Of a DNA stretch of 7,461 nt, positions 1-5,950 are shown in pieces. The DNA comes from UBA791 sp963602355 (lineage in GTDB: Bacteria; Cyanobacteriota; Vampirovibrionia; Gastranaerophilales; Gastranaerophilaceae): assembly GCA_963602355.1 (NCBI GenBank), contig CAVCIU010000059.1:1-7461 (forward strand), written 5' to 3'. Every line of letters starts with the position of its first letter. The first letter of the stretch is position 1. The notes beneath the pieces were generated by a model. That model had not been told where the DNA came from and searched no databases. It saw nothing but the letters and a program-made list of their open reading frames with translations. The translations under genes were made by a program, and so were the position numbers.

Positions 1-2
1 AA

Positions 3-344
3 GCATTCCAAGAAGCTGAAGCATACAACGGACCATCAATCATCTTCGCTTATGCTCCTTGTATCGCTCACGGTATCGATATGAGTAAAACTCAAACAGA
101 ACAAAAACGTGCTGTTGAAGCTGGTTACTTCCCACTTTACAGATACAATCCTGAAGCTGAAAAACCATTCACTTGGGATGCTAAAGAACCAACTGGCGAT
201 TATGAAGAATTCATCAAATCAGAAGGTCGTTATAAATCATTGATGAAAACAAACCCTGATGCAGCTGAATCACTTTATAATAAAGCAGCAGAAGATGCTA
301 AAAACCGTATGGCTCAATACAAAGCTATTGGTGAAATATTATAA
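3..344 (+). CDS. nifJ: Pyruvate:ferredoxin (flavodoxin) oxidoreductase, C-terminal end (partial)
   Basis: This is the last 113 codons of a gene whose start lies left of the window. The frame is open from base 3, and the first ATG (base 81) is internal. The segment AYAPCIAHGIDM matches the conserved C-terminal stretch of pyruvate:ferredoxin oxidoreductase, followed by the usual GYFPLYRYNPE continuation. In the family this enzyme decarboxylates pyruvate oxidatively to acetyl-CoA, using thiamine diphosphate and three [4Fe-4S] clusters, and reduces ferredoxin or flavodoxin in the cytoplasm of anaerobes. The Cys in APC (visible residue 20) is probably the distant fourth ligand of the proximal cluster; this is from memory of the Desulfovibrio africanus structure. 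The protein ends about 93 residues after that Cys, so a long extra C-terminal domain like that of D. africanus appears absent. A terminator follows 24 bp after the stop, so nifJ is the last gene of its transcript. Confidence 0.93.
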   Translation, partial: AFQEAEAYNGPSIIFAYAPCIAHGIDMSKTQTEQKRAVEAGYFPLYRYNPEAEKPFTWDAKEPTGDYEEFIKSEGRYKSLMKTNPDAAESLYNKAAEDAKNRMAQYKAIGEIL

Positions 345-368
345 TTAAACAAATAATTATAAGTTTGA

Positions 369-398
369 GGGGCGAAATTCAAAATTGAATTTCGCCCC
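369..398 (+). terminator. Intrinsic terminator of nifJ
   Basis: A perfect 12-bp stem (GGGGCGAAATTC at 369-380, complement at 387-398) encloses a short A/T loop. A T-rich run, TTTTATTTTT, follows from 399. It begins 24 bp after the nifJ stop codon, as expected of a Rho-independent terminator. The stem core GGGCGAA/TTCGCCC recurs in the palindrome at 6537-6570 beside nusA, so it may belong to a genome-wide hairpin family. Confidence 0.9.
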
Positions 399-406
399 TT
401 TTATTT

Positions 407-556
407 TTGTCATTGCGAGGAAAAAGCGTGAGCCGGTGTTGCTGGTGTTGGCTTTGCGTAGGCAAAGATAAGCAGAGCAACACTACGAAACCACCGTTGC
501 GAAGCGAAGCAATCTGTGATTGCACAGGTGGAAAAGTTAAACGACGAAGCAATCCA
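407..556. repeat. Composite dispersed intergenic repeat with ATTGC/GCAAT ends
   Basis: This non-coding, relatively GC-rich block begins with TGTCATTGCGAGG and ends with CGACGAAGCAATCC, so the outer ends carry ATTGC and GCAAT in inverted order. Several inner hairpins are visible: GTGTTGCT (436-443) with AGCAACAC (476-483); CTTTGC (452-457) with GCAAAG (462-467); CCACC (491-495) with GGTGG (527-531), which encloses GCAATC (509-514) with GATTGC (518-523). The second GCAATC end at about 509-514 suggests one repeat nested in another. A shorter copy with the same ends lies in the opposite orientation at 3700-3727. Such TCATTGCGAGG...GAAGCAATCC elements resemble REP-like repeats found between genes in many bacteria, as I recall. 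I see no gene in it. Confidence 0.7.
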
Positions 557-559
557 AAT

Positions 560-594
560 CTACTCACAATTCACTACTCACTATTCACTATTTC
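560..594. repeat. Five tandem 7-bp units upstream of ligA
   Basis: The units in order are CTACTCA, CAATTCA, CTACTCA, CTATTCA and CTATTTC, giving a consensus of CTAYTCA. They occupy the -50 to -17 region relative to the proposed ligA transcription start at 611, directly upstream of the extended -10 element. This resembles the short tandem heptamers known from cyanobacterial genomes, but whether the unit is shared is not known. Confidence 0.75.
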
Positions 595-595
595 A

Positions 596-604
596 TGCTA
601 AAAT
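596..604 (+). promoter_or_regulatory. Extended -10 promoter of ligA, predicting a leaderless mRNA
   Basis: The string TGCTAAAAT fits the extended -10 pattern TGnTATAAT with one mismatch. Counting base 604 as -7 puts the transcription start at 611, the A of the ligA ATG, and places the TG exactly at -15/-14. No good -35 hexamer lies 16-18 bp upstream; the tandem heptamers are there instead. No Shine-Dalgarno sequence precedes ligA, which agrees with a transcript starting at the initiation codon. This is a sequence-based prediction only. Confidence 0.55.
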
Positions 605-610
605 AATTAC

Positions 611-2596
611 ATGATTGAAGAACGTTTGAAATTTTTAAGAGACGAAATTAATAGAGCGAATTATCTTTACTATGTTGAAGATAATCCAACATTGTCTGAC
701 TATGAATATGACGAACTTTTTAGAGAATTAAAAAAACTTGAAGCCGAATACCCTTTATTCATAACTCCAGACAGTCCAACTCAAAGAGTTGGCTCAATCA
801 GCACAAAATTTGAACCATATAAACACAAATACCGTTTATATAGTCTTGATAACTCAAATAACTATGACGATTTGAAAAAATGGTACGAAAGAGTTGAAAA
901 AGAATGTGGTAAACAGGATTTAGTATGCGAACTTAAAATTGACGGTCTTGCAATCGCTCTTGCATACGAAAAAGGCTACTTTGTACGTGGTGTAACTCGT
1001 GGCGATGGTGTTACAGGTGAAAATATTACACAAAACCTTAAAACAATTAAAGCGGTGCCTTTAAAATTATTCAACAATGTTGATTTAGAAGTGCGTGGCG
1101 AAATTTACATGCCAAAGACTTCTTTTGAAAAACTAAACGAAGAAAATCTTCAAAATGGCGAAAAGATTTTTGCAAATCCTCGTAACGCAGCAAGCGGTTC
1201 ACTTCGTCAATTAGATTCAACAATTACTGCAAAACGTGATTTATCAATGTTTACCTACACAGGTATCCTTGAAAATGTAGATGTTGATTTAAAAACTCAC
1301 TATGAAACAATGCAATATTTGAAAGACATTGGTTTCAAGGTTAACCCAAATATCAGACTTGTTAAAAATATTGATGAAGCTATTGAATACTGCAAAGAAT
1401 GGGAATTCAAACGTTTTGACCTTGACTATGCAACTGACGGTGTTGTAATTAAGGTAAATAGTTTTGCATGTCAAAACGAAATGGGTTTCACTGCTCGTGC
1501 ACCAAAATGGGCAACAGCTTTCAAATTTCCGCCAGAAGAAGTTAATACAAAACTTTTAGCAATCGAAACTTCAAATGTTGGTAAAACTGGTGCAATCACT
1601 CCAGTTGCAGTTTTAGAACCTGTTCTTTTAGCTGGTAGTACCGTTTCAAGAGCAAGTTTGCATAACTTTGACGAAATTAAAAGACTTGATGTAAGAGTTG
1701 GCGACACTGTTTTAATCAAAAAAGCGGCAGAAATTATTCCAAAAGTAATCAAGCATGCCGATACACCTGAACACGACTCACTGCCTATCTATGAAGCACC
1801 TACAAAGTGTCCTTCTTGTGGTAGCGAACTTGTTGTACCAGAAGGTGAAGTTAACTTGTACTGTCAAAATGTTTATCATTGCCCAGCACAAGCTAAATCA
1901 CGTCTTGAATATTGGGTTTCTAAAGAAGCTATGGATATTGATTTTATTGGTCCAAATGTTATTGACCAACTTTATGAAAAAGGCATGGTTAAAACACCCG
2001 ACGATTTTTACAGACTTCAACAACAAGATTTCATGTTCCTAGATTTAGTGAAAGAAAAATCTGCTTTCAACATGTACAACTCAATCCAAAACAGTAAAAA
2101 TAGACCATTAAAGAGATTTATAACAGCCCTTTCAATCCGTCATGTCGGAAAGGAAACAGCTGATTTATTGAGTAATCATTTTGGTTCTCTAGAAAAACTT
2201 AAAAATGCGACTATTGAAGAATTAGCAGAAATTCAAGGTATTGGCGATATAGTTGCAAAGAGTATTTATAATTATTTCCATACTCCAAATAACTTAAAAT
2301 TATTAGAAAATCTAAACTGTTTAGGGGTTATTCCAGACGAAGGTCCTATGATACAATCAACAGTGTTGAATTCAAAGACTTTTGTCCTAACAGGCACACT
2401 TTCAACAATGACCAGAGATGAGGCGAGTGAAAAGATTAAGCAACTAGGTGGAAAAACCTCATCAAGTGTGAGCAAAAAAACGTCTTACGTGGTCGCTGGT
2501 GAAAATGCTGGTTCTAAACTAACAAAAGCCGAATCGCTAAATATACCTATTTTGAGCGAAGATGAATTCATAAAATTACTAGAACAGAAGGAATGA
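611..2596 (+). CDS. ligA: NAD-dependent DNA ligase LigA
   Basis: This 661-residue protein seals nicks in duplex DNA during replication and repair, using NAD+ to adenylate its active-site lysine. All expected domains appear in order. The Ia domain holds the NYLYYVEDNPTLSDYEYDEL segment (about 17-36). The adenylation domain has the catalytic KIDG motif with Lys109, TRGDG (129-133), VRGE (161-164), FANPRNAASGSLRQ (187-200), DGVVIK (276-281) and FKF (304-306). An OB fold holds GKTGAITPVA (324-333). The zinc finger uses Cys400, 403, 418 and 424. HhH repeats follow (about 509-560), then a C-terminal BRCT domain (about 586-661). Length is normal for the family. An in-frame TAA at 599-601 and the next Met only at residue 167 fix the ATG at 611. 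That ATG has no Shine-Dalgarno sequence. It is probably first in an operon with the next two genes. Confidence 0.99.
   Translation: MIEERLKFLRDEINRANYLYYVEDNPTLSDYEYDELFRELKKLEAEYPLFITPDSPTQRVGSISTKFEPYKHKYRLYSLDNSNNYDDLKKWYERVEKECGKQDLVCELKIDGLAIALAYEKGYFVRGVTRGDGVTGENITQNLKTIKAVPLKLFNNVDLEVRGEIYMPKTSFEKLNEENLQNGEKIFANPRNAASGSLRQLDSTITAKRDLSMFTYTGILENVDVDLKTHYETMQYLKDIGFKVNPNIRLVKNIDEAIEYCKEWEFKRFDLDYATDGVVIKVNSFACQNEMGFTARAPKWATAFKFPPEEVNTKLLAIETSNVGKTGAITPVAVLEPVLLAGSTVSRASLHNFDEIKRLDVRVGDTVLIKKAAEIIPKVIKHADTPEHDSLPIYEAPTKCPSCGSELVVPEGEVNLYCQNVYHCPAQAKSRLEYWVSKEAMDIDFIGPNVIDQLYEKGMVKTPDDFYRLQQQDFMFLDLVKEKSAFNMYNSIQNSKNRPLKRFITALSIRHVGKETADLLSNHFGSLEKLKNATIEELAEIQGIGDIVAKSIYNYFHTPNNLKLLENLNCLGVIPDEGPMIQSTVLNSKTFVLTGTLSTMTRDEASEKIKQLGGKTSSSVSKKTSYVVAGENAGSKLTKAESLNIPILSEDEFIKLLEQKE
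2588..2592 (+). promoter_or_regulatory. Ribosome binding site of the 90-residue membrane protein, inside the ligA 3' end
   Basis: AAGGA lies 8 bp before the ATG at 2601 and within the last ligA codons. This supports 2601 as a real start and suggests that the small gene is translated from the ligA transcript, possibly with translational coupling. Confidence 0.7.
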
Positions 2597-2600
2597 TTTT

Positions 2601-2873
2601 ATGAATAAAAATATAAGAATTATAGATGTAAATGGTATCATGGGTTTATTACTATTTATGTTTATTTTGATGTGCTTAGGCGTTGGATTTATCGTATTTC
2701 CAGGATTTTTATTCATGGCTATTTGGAATTTTGTATCTGATACATTGTTTGCTATTCCGGAAATCAACTTCTTGCAAGGTGAACTTCTTTGGGCTATTAT
2801 CTTTATAAGTTTTTGCCTATTAACTAATAACAAGGTTATGGTTAAAATGGTAAATCGTAATATTAAAAAATAG
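2601..2873 (+). CDS. Small integral membrane protein of unknown function (90 aa)
   Basis: I do not recognise this family. The 90-residue product has two clear hydrophobic segments: about residues 13-34 (IMGLLLFMFILMCLGVGFIV), continuing into FPGFLFMAIWNFV, and about 61-75 (ELLWAIIFISFCLLT). The segment between them is short (SDTLFAIPEINFLQG), and a basic tail follows (KMVNRNIKK). The FPGFLFMAIWN stretch, with its Pro-Gly turn, looks like a conserved core of a two-helix or hairpin membrane protein. The gene starts 4 bp after the ligA stop, has an AAGGA 8 bp before its ATG, and ends 18 bp before the SIMPL gene, so it very probably shares their transcript. Nothing in the sequence links it to DNA ligation, and the association may be simple co-transcription. 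Confidence 0.78.
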   Translation: MNKNIRIIDVNGIMGLLLFMFILMCLGVGFIVFPGFLFMAIWNFVSDTLFAIPEINFLQGELLWAIIFISFCLLTNNKVMVKMVNRNIKK

Positions 2874-2891
2874 TCAACAAAGGAGCTTACT

Positions 2892-3608
2892 ATGAATAAG
2901 AAATTTTTGACAGCATTAATCGTGTTGGGCATGATTGTTTGTTGTTCTGGTTTGTATGCCGTTGCCGAAAACGGTTACATTGACGTGTATTTATCTAAAA
3001 CTAGAGAAGTTGCACCTAATAAAGCTGAAATTGTTATCGGTGTAGAAACTTCTAACAAATCTGCAAAAATTGCAGCTGACGAAAATAAAAAGATTTCTAA
3101 TAATATTCAATCAAAAATTAAAACAATAATTAAAGAAGAAAATGGTGATTATATCAAAACTTCAAATTATAGCATGTCACCAAGAAATATTTACAAAGAT
3201 GGAAAAACAATCTTTGATAAATATGTTGCCGTAAATACAATAACTGTTTATACAAAAGATTTAGAAGCAGTTTCAAAAATTGTTGATACTGCAATCGCAA
3301 ACGGTGCAACAAACATCAATGATTTGAACTTCTCAATTTCAGACTATGATGAAGTTTGTACAGAAATGATGGCAGACTTGGCTGGTAAAGCGAAAGCTAG
3401 AGCAGAAAAATTGGTTGCTCCAACTGGTTCAAAAATTAAAGGTGTAAAATCAATGGACGCAAACTGTTCAGCACAAGGCAATTACCCAAGAGTAATGTAT
3501 TCAATGAACAAAATGGAAGCAGCTGGTGCATCTATGGATAGCACACCTATTCAAAAAGGTAAAGTTAAATTGAACGCATCAGTAAACGCATCATTCTTTA
3601 TTAAATAA
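2892..3608 (+). CDS. Secreted SIMPL (DUF541, YggE-like) domain protein
   Basis: This 238-residue protein begins with a signal peptide: basic MNKK, a hydrophobic core at about 5-22, and an AVA motif at 23-25 that predicts cleavage before Glu26. The adjacent Cys17-Cys18 is not a good lipobox. The mature part fits the SIMPL family, with an early beta-rich segment (AEIVIGVETSNKSAKIAADE), many Asn/Lys-rich helical residues, GATNINDLNFSISD (about 142-155), and a helical AKARAEKLVAPTGSKIKGV segment. YggE relatives are periplasmic or surface proteins of about 240 residues, linked in E. coli to lower oxidative stress; their biochemical activity is unclear. AAAGGAG (2879-2885) lies 6 bp before the ATG. 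It is the last gene of the ligA operon, followed by several hairpins and a terminator. The family call is good; the role here is unknown. Confidence 0.92.
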   Translation: MNKKFLTALIVLGMIVCCSGLYAVAENGYIDVYLSKTREVAPNKAEIVIGVETSNKSAKIAADENKKISNNIQSKIKTIIKEENGDYIKTSNYSMSPRNIYKDGKTIFDKYVAVNTITVYTKDLEAVSKIVDTAIANGATNINDLNFSISDYDEVCTEMMADLAGKAKARAEKLVAPTGSKIKGVKSMDANCSAQGNYPRVMYSMNKMEAAGASMDSTPIQKGKVKLNASVNASFFIK

Positions 3609-3620
3609 AAAATTCTGTGG

Positions 3621-3640
3621 GTTGGGGTTTCTACCCCAAC
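3621..3640. repeat. GTTGGGG/CCCCAAC hairpin element
   Basis: GTTGGGG (3621-3627) pairs perfectly with CCCCAAC (3634-3640), and T3628-A3633 can extend the stem to 8 bp. It starts 12 bp after the SIMPL gene stop. No T-run follows, so it is a poor terminator alone. It resembles GTTGGGGTTTC-type dispersed hairpins that recur between genes in many bacterial genomes, as I recall; only one copy is in this window. Confidence 0.6.
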
Positions 3641-3652
3641 AAATAATAGTAT

Positions 3653-3688
3653 ATAGAGAGGCGAAGCCTAAAGGCTTCGCCTCTCTAT
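3653..3688. repeat. Perfect 17-bp inverted repeat, GAGGCGAAGCC family
   Basis: ATAGAGAGGCGAAGCCT (3653-3669) is the exact reverse complement of 3672-3688, with only AA between the arms. The core GAGGCGAAGCC/GGCTTCGCCTC recurs at 6486-6516 after the DUF2023 gene, so it is a dispersed hairpin family. It could protect mRNA 3' ends or help termination, but only ATTTG follows it. Confidence 0.85.
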
Positions 3689-3699
3689 TTGATACTTTA

Positions 3700-3722
3700 A
3701 TTGCTTCGCTTGCGCTTGCAAT
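3700..3722. repeat. Short ATTGC...GCAAT element, inverted relative to the copy at 407-556
   Basis: ATTGC (3700-3704) and GCAAT (3718-3722) bracket TTCGCTTGCGCTT. Read on the minus strand and extended to 3727, it gives TTGTCATTGC at the start and GCGAAGCAAT at the end. These are the same boundaries as the larger element upstream of ligA. It abuts the bidirectional terminator. Confidence 0.65.
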
Positions 3723-3730
3723 GACAATAA

Positions 3731-3762
3731 AAAGACCTACTTTAAAAAGTAGGTCTTTTTTT
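3731..3762. terminator. Bidirectional intrinsic terminator between convergent genes
   Basis: A perfect 12-bp stem (AAAGACCTACTT at 3731-3742, complement at 3747-3758) has a TAAA loop. On the + strand a seven-base T run ends it (3756-3762). On the minus strand the stem is followed by TTTTTATT. It therefore suits both the ligA operon from the left and the 226-residue protein gene from the right. Confidence 0.92.
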
Positions 3763-3784
3763 AATATTTATTTTTAACTTTAAA

Positions 3785-4465
3785 CTATTGGTGTTGAATG
3801 AATAAGCTTACCAAATCATTTAAGTTATTGTATTGTTTTTTGTAGCTTGATGCTTGTTCTTCTAAAGTAGCAATTTGTCTTTTGTATTCTTGAATAGTTG
3901 CTTGACATTCTTTAGCAGAATTGTTCAATTTTTCTTGAACAGCTTGTGCATCTTGTAAAACACTCTTCATTGAAATACCTAAAGCTTCCATTGTTTGTTT
4001 AATAATTTGTGCACCAGTTTGTCTAGTAACACCTGATGGAAGTTGTGAAATCAATTTTTTCAAAACTGCTACGTTTGAAGGAATTTCAAATTGATATAAT
4101 TCATCAGCTAATTTTTCAACAACTGCGTGTGGAGAAACTTCTTCGTGAGATTCAAAAGCAGGTGCTTCATGAACTGGAGCTTCGTAAACAGGAGCTTCAT
4201 AAGCTGGTGCTTCGTAAGCTGGAGTTGCAGGAGTTTCTTCAGTAGGTTCTTCTGTTAAATCATTTAACATTGAAAAATCTTCTTCGTCCATAACAGGAGT
4301 TGTTTCTTCTTCAGCTACTGCGTTTAATTCATCTACAGCATCTAAAGTTGATGTATCTTCTTCCTCAGTTGCAGCGAAATCAAATTCGTCAGCTTCTTCT
4401 TGAGGTTGGTTTTGTAATGCTTCTATGATATTTTTGTTCATATCTTCGTTAAAATTTTCAGTCAT
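3785..4465 (-). CDS. Acidic repeat protein with C-terminal coiled coil, unknown function (226 aa)
   Basis: I do not recognise this protein. Residues 1-80 are strongly acidic and probably disordered. Residues 82-106 are five tandem pentapeptides of the form P-[AV]-[YHF]-E-[AS]. A predicted helical domain follows (about 110-171), with the distinctive segment LPSGVTRQTGAQIIKQTMEA. The end (about 168-218) is a likely coiled coil rich in Gln, Glu and Lys. There is no signal peptide or membrane segment, so it is probably cytoplasmic. The open frame extends 29 codons further upstream, but the start at 4465 is preferred: GGAG lies 5 bp before it, and the likely promoter puts the mRNA start downstream of the longer ATG. 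The gene sits after the tuf terminator on the same strand and has its own promoter, so it is probably a single-gene unit. The layout (acidic linker, helical module, coiled coil) would suit an adaptor or scaffold, but that is inference. Confidence 0.87.
   Translation of the reverse strand: MTENFNEDMNKNIIEALQNQPQEEADEFDFAATEEEDTSTLDAVDELNAVAEEETTPVMDEEDFSMLNDLTEEPTEETPATPAYEAPAYEAPVYEAPVHEAPAFESHEEVSPHAVVEKLADELYQFEIPSNVAVLKKLISQLPSGVTRQTGAQIIKQTMEALGISMKSVLQDAQAVQEKLNNSAKECQATIQEYKRQIATLEEQASSYKKQYNNLNDLVSLFIQHQ
4148..4222 (-). repeat. Five tandem 15-bp units encoding P-[AV]-[YHF]-E-[AS]
   Basis: The units encode PAYEA, PAYEA, PVYEA, PVHEA and PAFES, residues 82-106 of the 226-residue protein. 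The DNA copies are close to identical, so unit number could change by slippage. They separate the acidic N-terminal region from the helical domain and probably form a Pro-rich extended linker. Confidence 0.85.
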
Positions 4466-4470
4466 TTCTA

Positions 4471-4474
4471 CTCC
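4471..4474 (-). promoter_or_regulatory. Ribosome binding site that sets the start of the 226-residue protein
   Basis: GGAG on the minus strand, 5 bp before the ATG at 4465-4463. The alternative ATG at 4552 has no comparable purine-rich site, so the shorter product is preferred. Confidence 0.75.
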
Positions 4475-4498
4475 AGATTTATTGTCATTATTAAGTTT

Positions 4499-4526
4499 AT
4501 TATAAATTAAAAATAAAAAATTACAA
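4499..4526 (-). promoter_or_regulatory. Promoter of the acidic repeat protein gene
   Basis: On the minus strand TTGTAA (4526-4521) and a perfect TATAAT (4504-4499) are 16 bp apart. The predicted transcription start is near 4492, giving a leader of about 27 bases before the ATG at 4465. The region is very AT-rich, so chance matches are possible, but the fit with the Shine-Dalgarno-supported start is good. Confidence 0.6.
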
Positions 4527-4609
4527 TATTTTATTTTCCTACATTTTAACATGAATAAAAAAAAATTAGAACTATTAACGATATAAATAGTATATTTAAG
4601 GTAGACGAA

Positions 4610-4641
4610 AAAAGACCCCTTGAAAAATCAAGAGGTCCTTT
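4610..4641 (-). terminator. Intrinsic terminator of tuf
   Basis: On the minus strand a stem forms between 4637-4628 (GACCTCTTGA) and 4623-4614 (TCAAGGGGTC), with one internal mismatch and a TTTT loop. A six-base T run follows. It begins about 32 bp after the tuf stop codon and separates tuf from the acidic protein gene. Confidence 0.85.
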
Positions 4642-4672
4642 AAAATTATACCGAATGGTATGATGTAATAGA

Positions 4673-5881
4673 CTAAGCGATAATTTTGTCTACAACACCA
4701 GCACCAACTGTACGTCCGCCTTCACGAATAGCGAATCTCATACCTTCTTCGATAGCAACTGGAGCGATTAATTCAACTTCCATTACTACATTATCACCAG
4801 GCATTACCATTTCGCCATCGAATTTGATTGAACCAGTTACGTCAGTAGTTCTGATATAGAATTGTGGTCTGTAACCAGGGAAGAATGGAGTATGACGTCC
4901 ACCTTCTTCTTTTTTCAATACGTAAACGTTAGCTGTGAATTTTGTGTGTGGGTGAATTGAACCAACTTTAGCCAATACTTGACCACGTTGAATATCAGTT
5001 TTATCAACACCTCTTAATAAAGCACCGATGTTATCACCAGCTTGACCTTGATCAAGAGATTTTCTGAACATTTCAACACCTGTTACAGTTGTTTTCTTAG
5101 TTTCACCTAAACCAACGATTTCAACTTCGTCACCAACTTTAACGATACCACGTTCTACTCTACCAGTAGCAACTGTACCACGACCAGTGATTGAGAATAC
5201 GTCTTCAACTGGCATCAAGAATGGTTTGTCTAAATCACGTTGTGGTTCTGGGAAGTATGTATCCAAAGCATCCATTAATTCCCAAATTTTATCTGTCCAT
5301 TCATTATCACCACGTTTGATTGATGGGTTAGCTTGAACTGCTTCTAAAGCTTTTAAAGCTGAACCGTGGATGAATGGAATGTTGTCACCATCGAATTCGT
5401 AAGAAGTTAATAATTCTCTAACTTCCATTTCTACTAATTCTAATAATTCTGGATCGTCAACCATATCACATTTATTTAAGAATACTACTAAGTTTGGAAC
5501 ACCAACTTGTCTTGCAAGTAGGATGTGTTCACGAGTTTGAGGCATTGCACCATCTGTTGCTGCAACTACAAGAATTGCACCGTCCATTTGAGCAGCACCT
5601 GTAATCATGTTTTTAACATAGTCAGCGTGGCCTGGGCAGTCAACGTGAGCATAGTGTCTTGTTGCTGTTTCGTATTCTACGTGAGCTGTAGAGATTGTAA
5701 TACCTCTTGCTTTTTCTTCTGGAGCAGCATCGATTTCATCGAATTTTTTTAATTCTGCTTGACCAGCTGCTGCTAATGTTGCAGTAATTGCTGCTGTTAA
5801 AGTTGTTTTACCGTGGTCAACGTGACCAATAGTACCAACGTTAACGTGTGGTTTCGTTCTTTCGTACTTTTCGCGTGCCAT
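4673..5881 (-). CDS. tuf: Translation elongation factor EF-Tu
   Basis: This 402-residue GTPase delivers aminoacyl-tRNA to the ribosomal A site. All G motifs are intact: GHVDHGKT (19-26), RGITI (59-63), DCPGH (81-85, with the catalytic His85), NKCD (136-139) and SALK (174-177). Domain 2 (about 215-305) and domain 3 (about 310-402) are complete, ending in RTVGAGVVDKIIA. The N-terminal stretch KKFDEIDAAPEEKARGITI resembles cyanobacterial EF-Tu. AAGGAG lies 9 bp before the ATG. A near-consensus promoter lies just upstream and a terminator just downstream, so it seems to be transcribed alone. The upstream neighbour is a divergent DUF2023 gene rather than fusA, so this copy is outside the usual str operon arrangement; whether a second copy exists cannot be seen. 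Confidence 0.99.
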   Translation of the reverse strand: MAREKYERTKPHVNVGTIGHVDHGKTTLTAAITATLAAAGQAELKKFDEIDAAPEEKARGITISTAHVEYETATRHYAHVDCPGHADYVKNMITGAAQMDGAILVVAATDGAMPQTREHILLARQVGVPNLVVFLNKCDMVDDPELLELVEMEVRELLTSYEFDGDNIPFIHGSALKALEAVQANPSIKRGDNEWTDKIWELMDALDTYFPEPQRDLDKPFLMPVEDVFSITGRGTVATGRVERGIVKVGDEVEIVGLGETKKTTVTGVEMFRKSLDQGQAGDNIGALLRGVDKTDIQRGQVLAKVGSIHPHTKFTANVYVLKKEEGGRHTPFFPGYRPQFYIRTTDVTGSIKFDGEMVMPGDNVVMEVELIAPVAIEEGMRFAIREGGRTVGAGVVDKIIA

Positions 5882-5950
5882 TTTAGTGGTCTCCTTTTTT
5901 CTTTCTTAATATGTACTATTTTTTAACTTATACTACTAAGCTATATATCC

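Noticed and set aside
560..594. CRISPR-like array
   Set aside because: The units are only 7 bp with no spacers, so this is a simple tandem repeat.
379..601. Open frames on both strands across the ligA upstream gap (62 codons minus, 64 codons plus)
   Set aside because: Both run through the terminator and the hairpin-rich repeat, lack ribosome sites and have no recognisable domain; the products are repeat translations rich in Cys, Arg or Ser.
595..606. Minimal upstream frame Met-Leu-Lys-stop just before ligA
   Set aside because: No ribosome site, and it overlaps the proposed -10 element, so it would be upstream of the transcription start.
1289..2475. Several frames of 60-95 codons on either strand inside ligA
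   Set aside because: All lie within a complete, motif-intact ligA and show no independent start signals or domains.
2579..2932. 117-codon minus strand frame opposite the small membrane protein
   Set aside because: Hydrophobicity mirrors the AT-rich sense gene, and the sense gene has the ribosome site and operon spacing; the antisense frame has neither.
4036..4245. Leu/Glu/Arg-rich + strand frame opposite the acidic repeat protein
   Set aside because: It is the antisense reading of the Pro-Tyr-Glu-Ala repeats; the heptad-like look comes from the repetitive DNA and it has no ribosome site.
4466..4552. 29-codon N-terminal extension of the acidic protein
   Set aside because: Its ATG has no ribosome site, its composition (Lys, Asn, Cys, aromatic) differs from the acidic protein, and the better start at 4465 has GGAG 5 bp upstream and a promoter between the two starts.
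5525..5752. 75-codon + strand frame opposite tuf, rich in Cys and Ser
   Set aside because: It is antisense to the most conserved part of EF-Tu (G domain), so its open frame is explained by tuf codon constraints.
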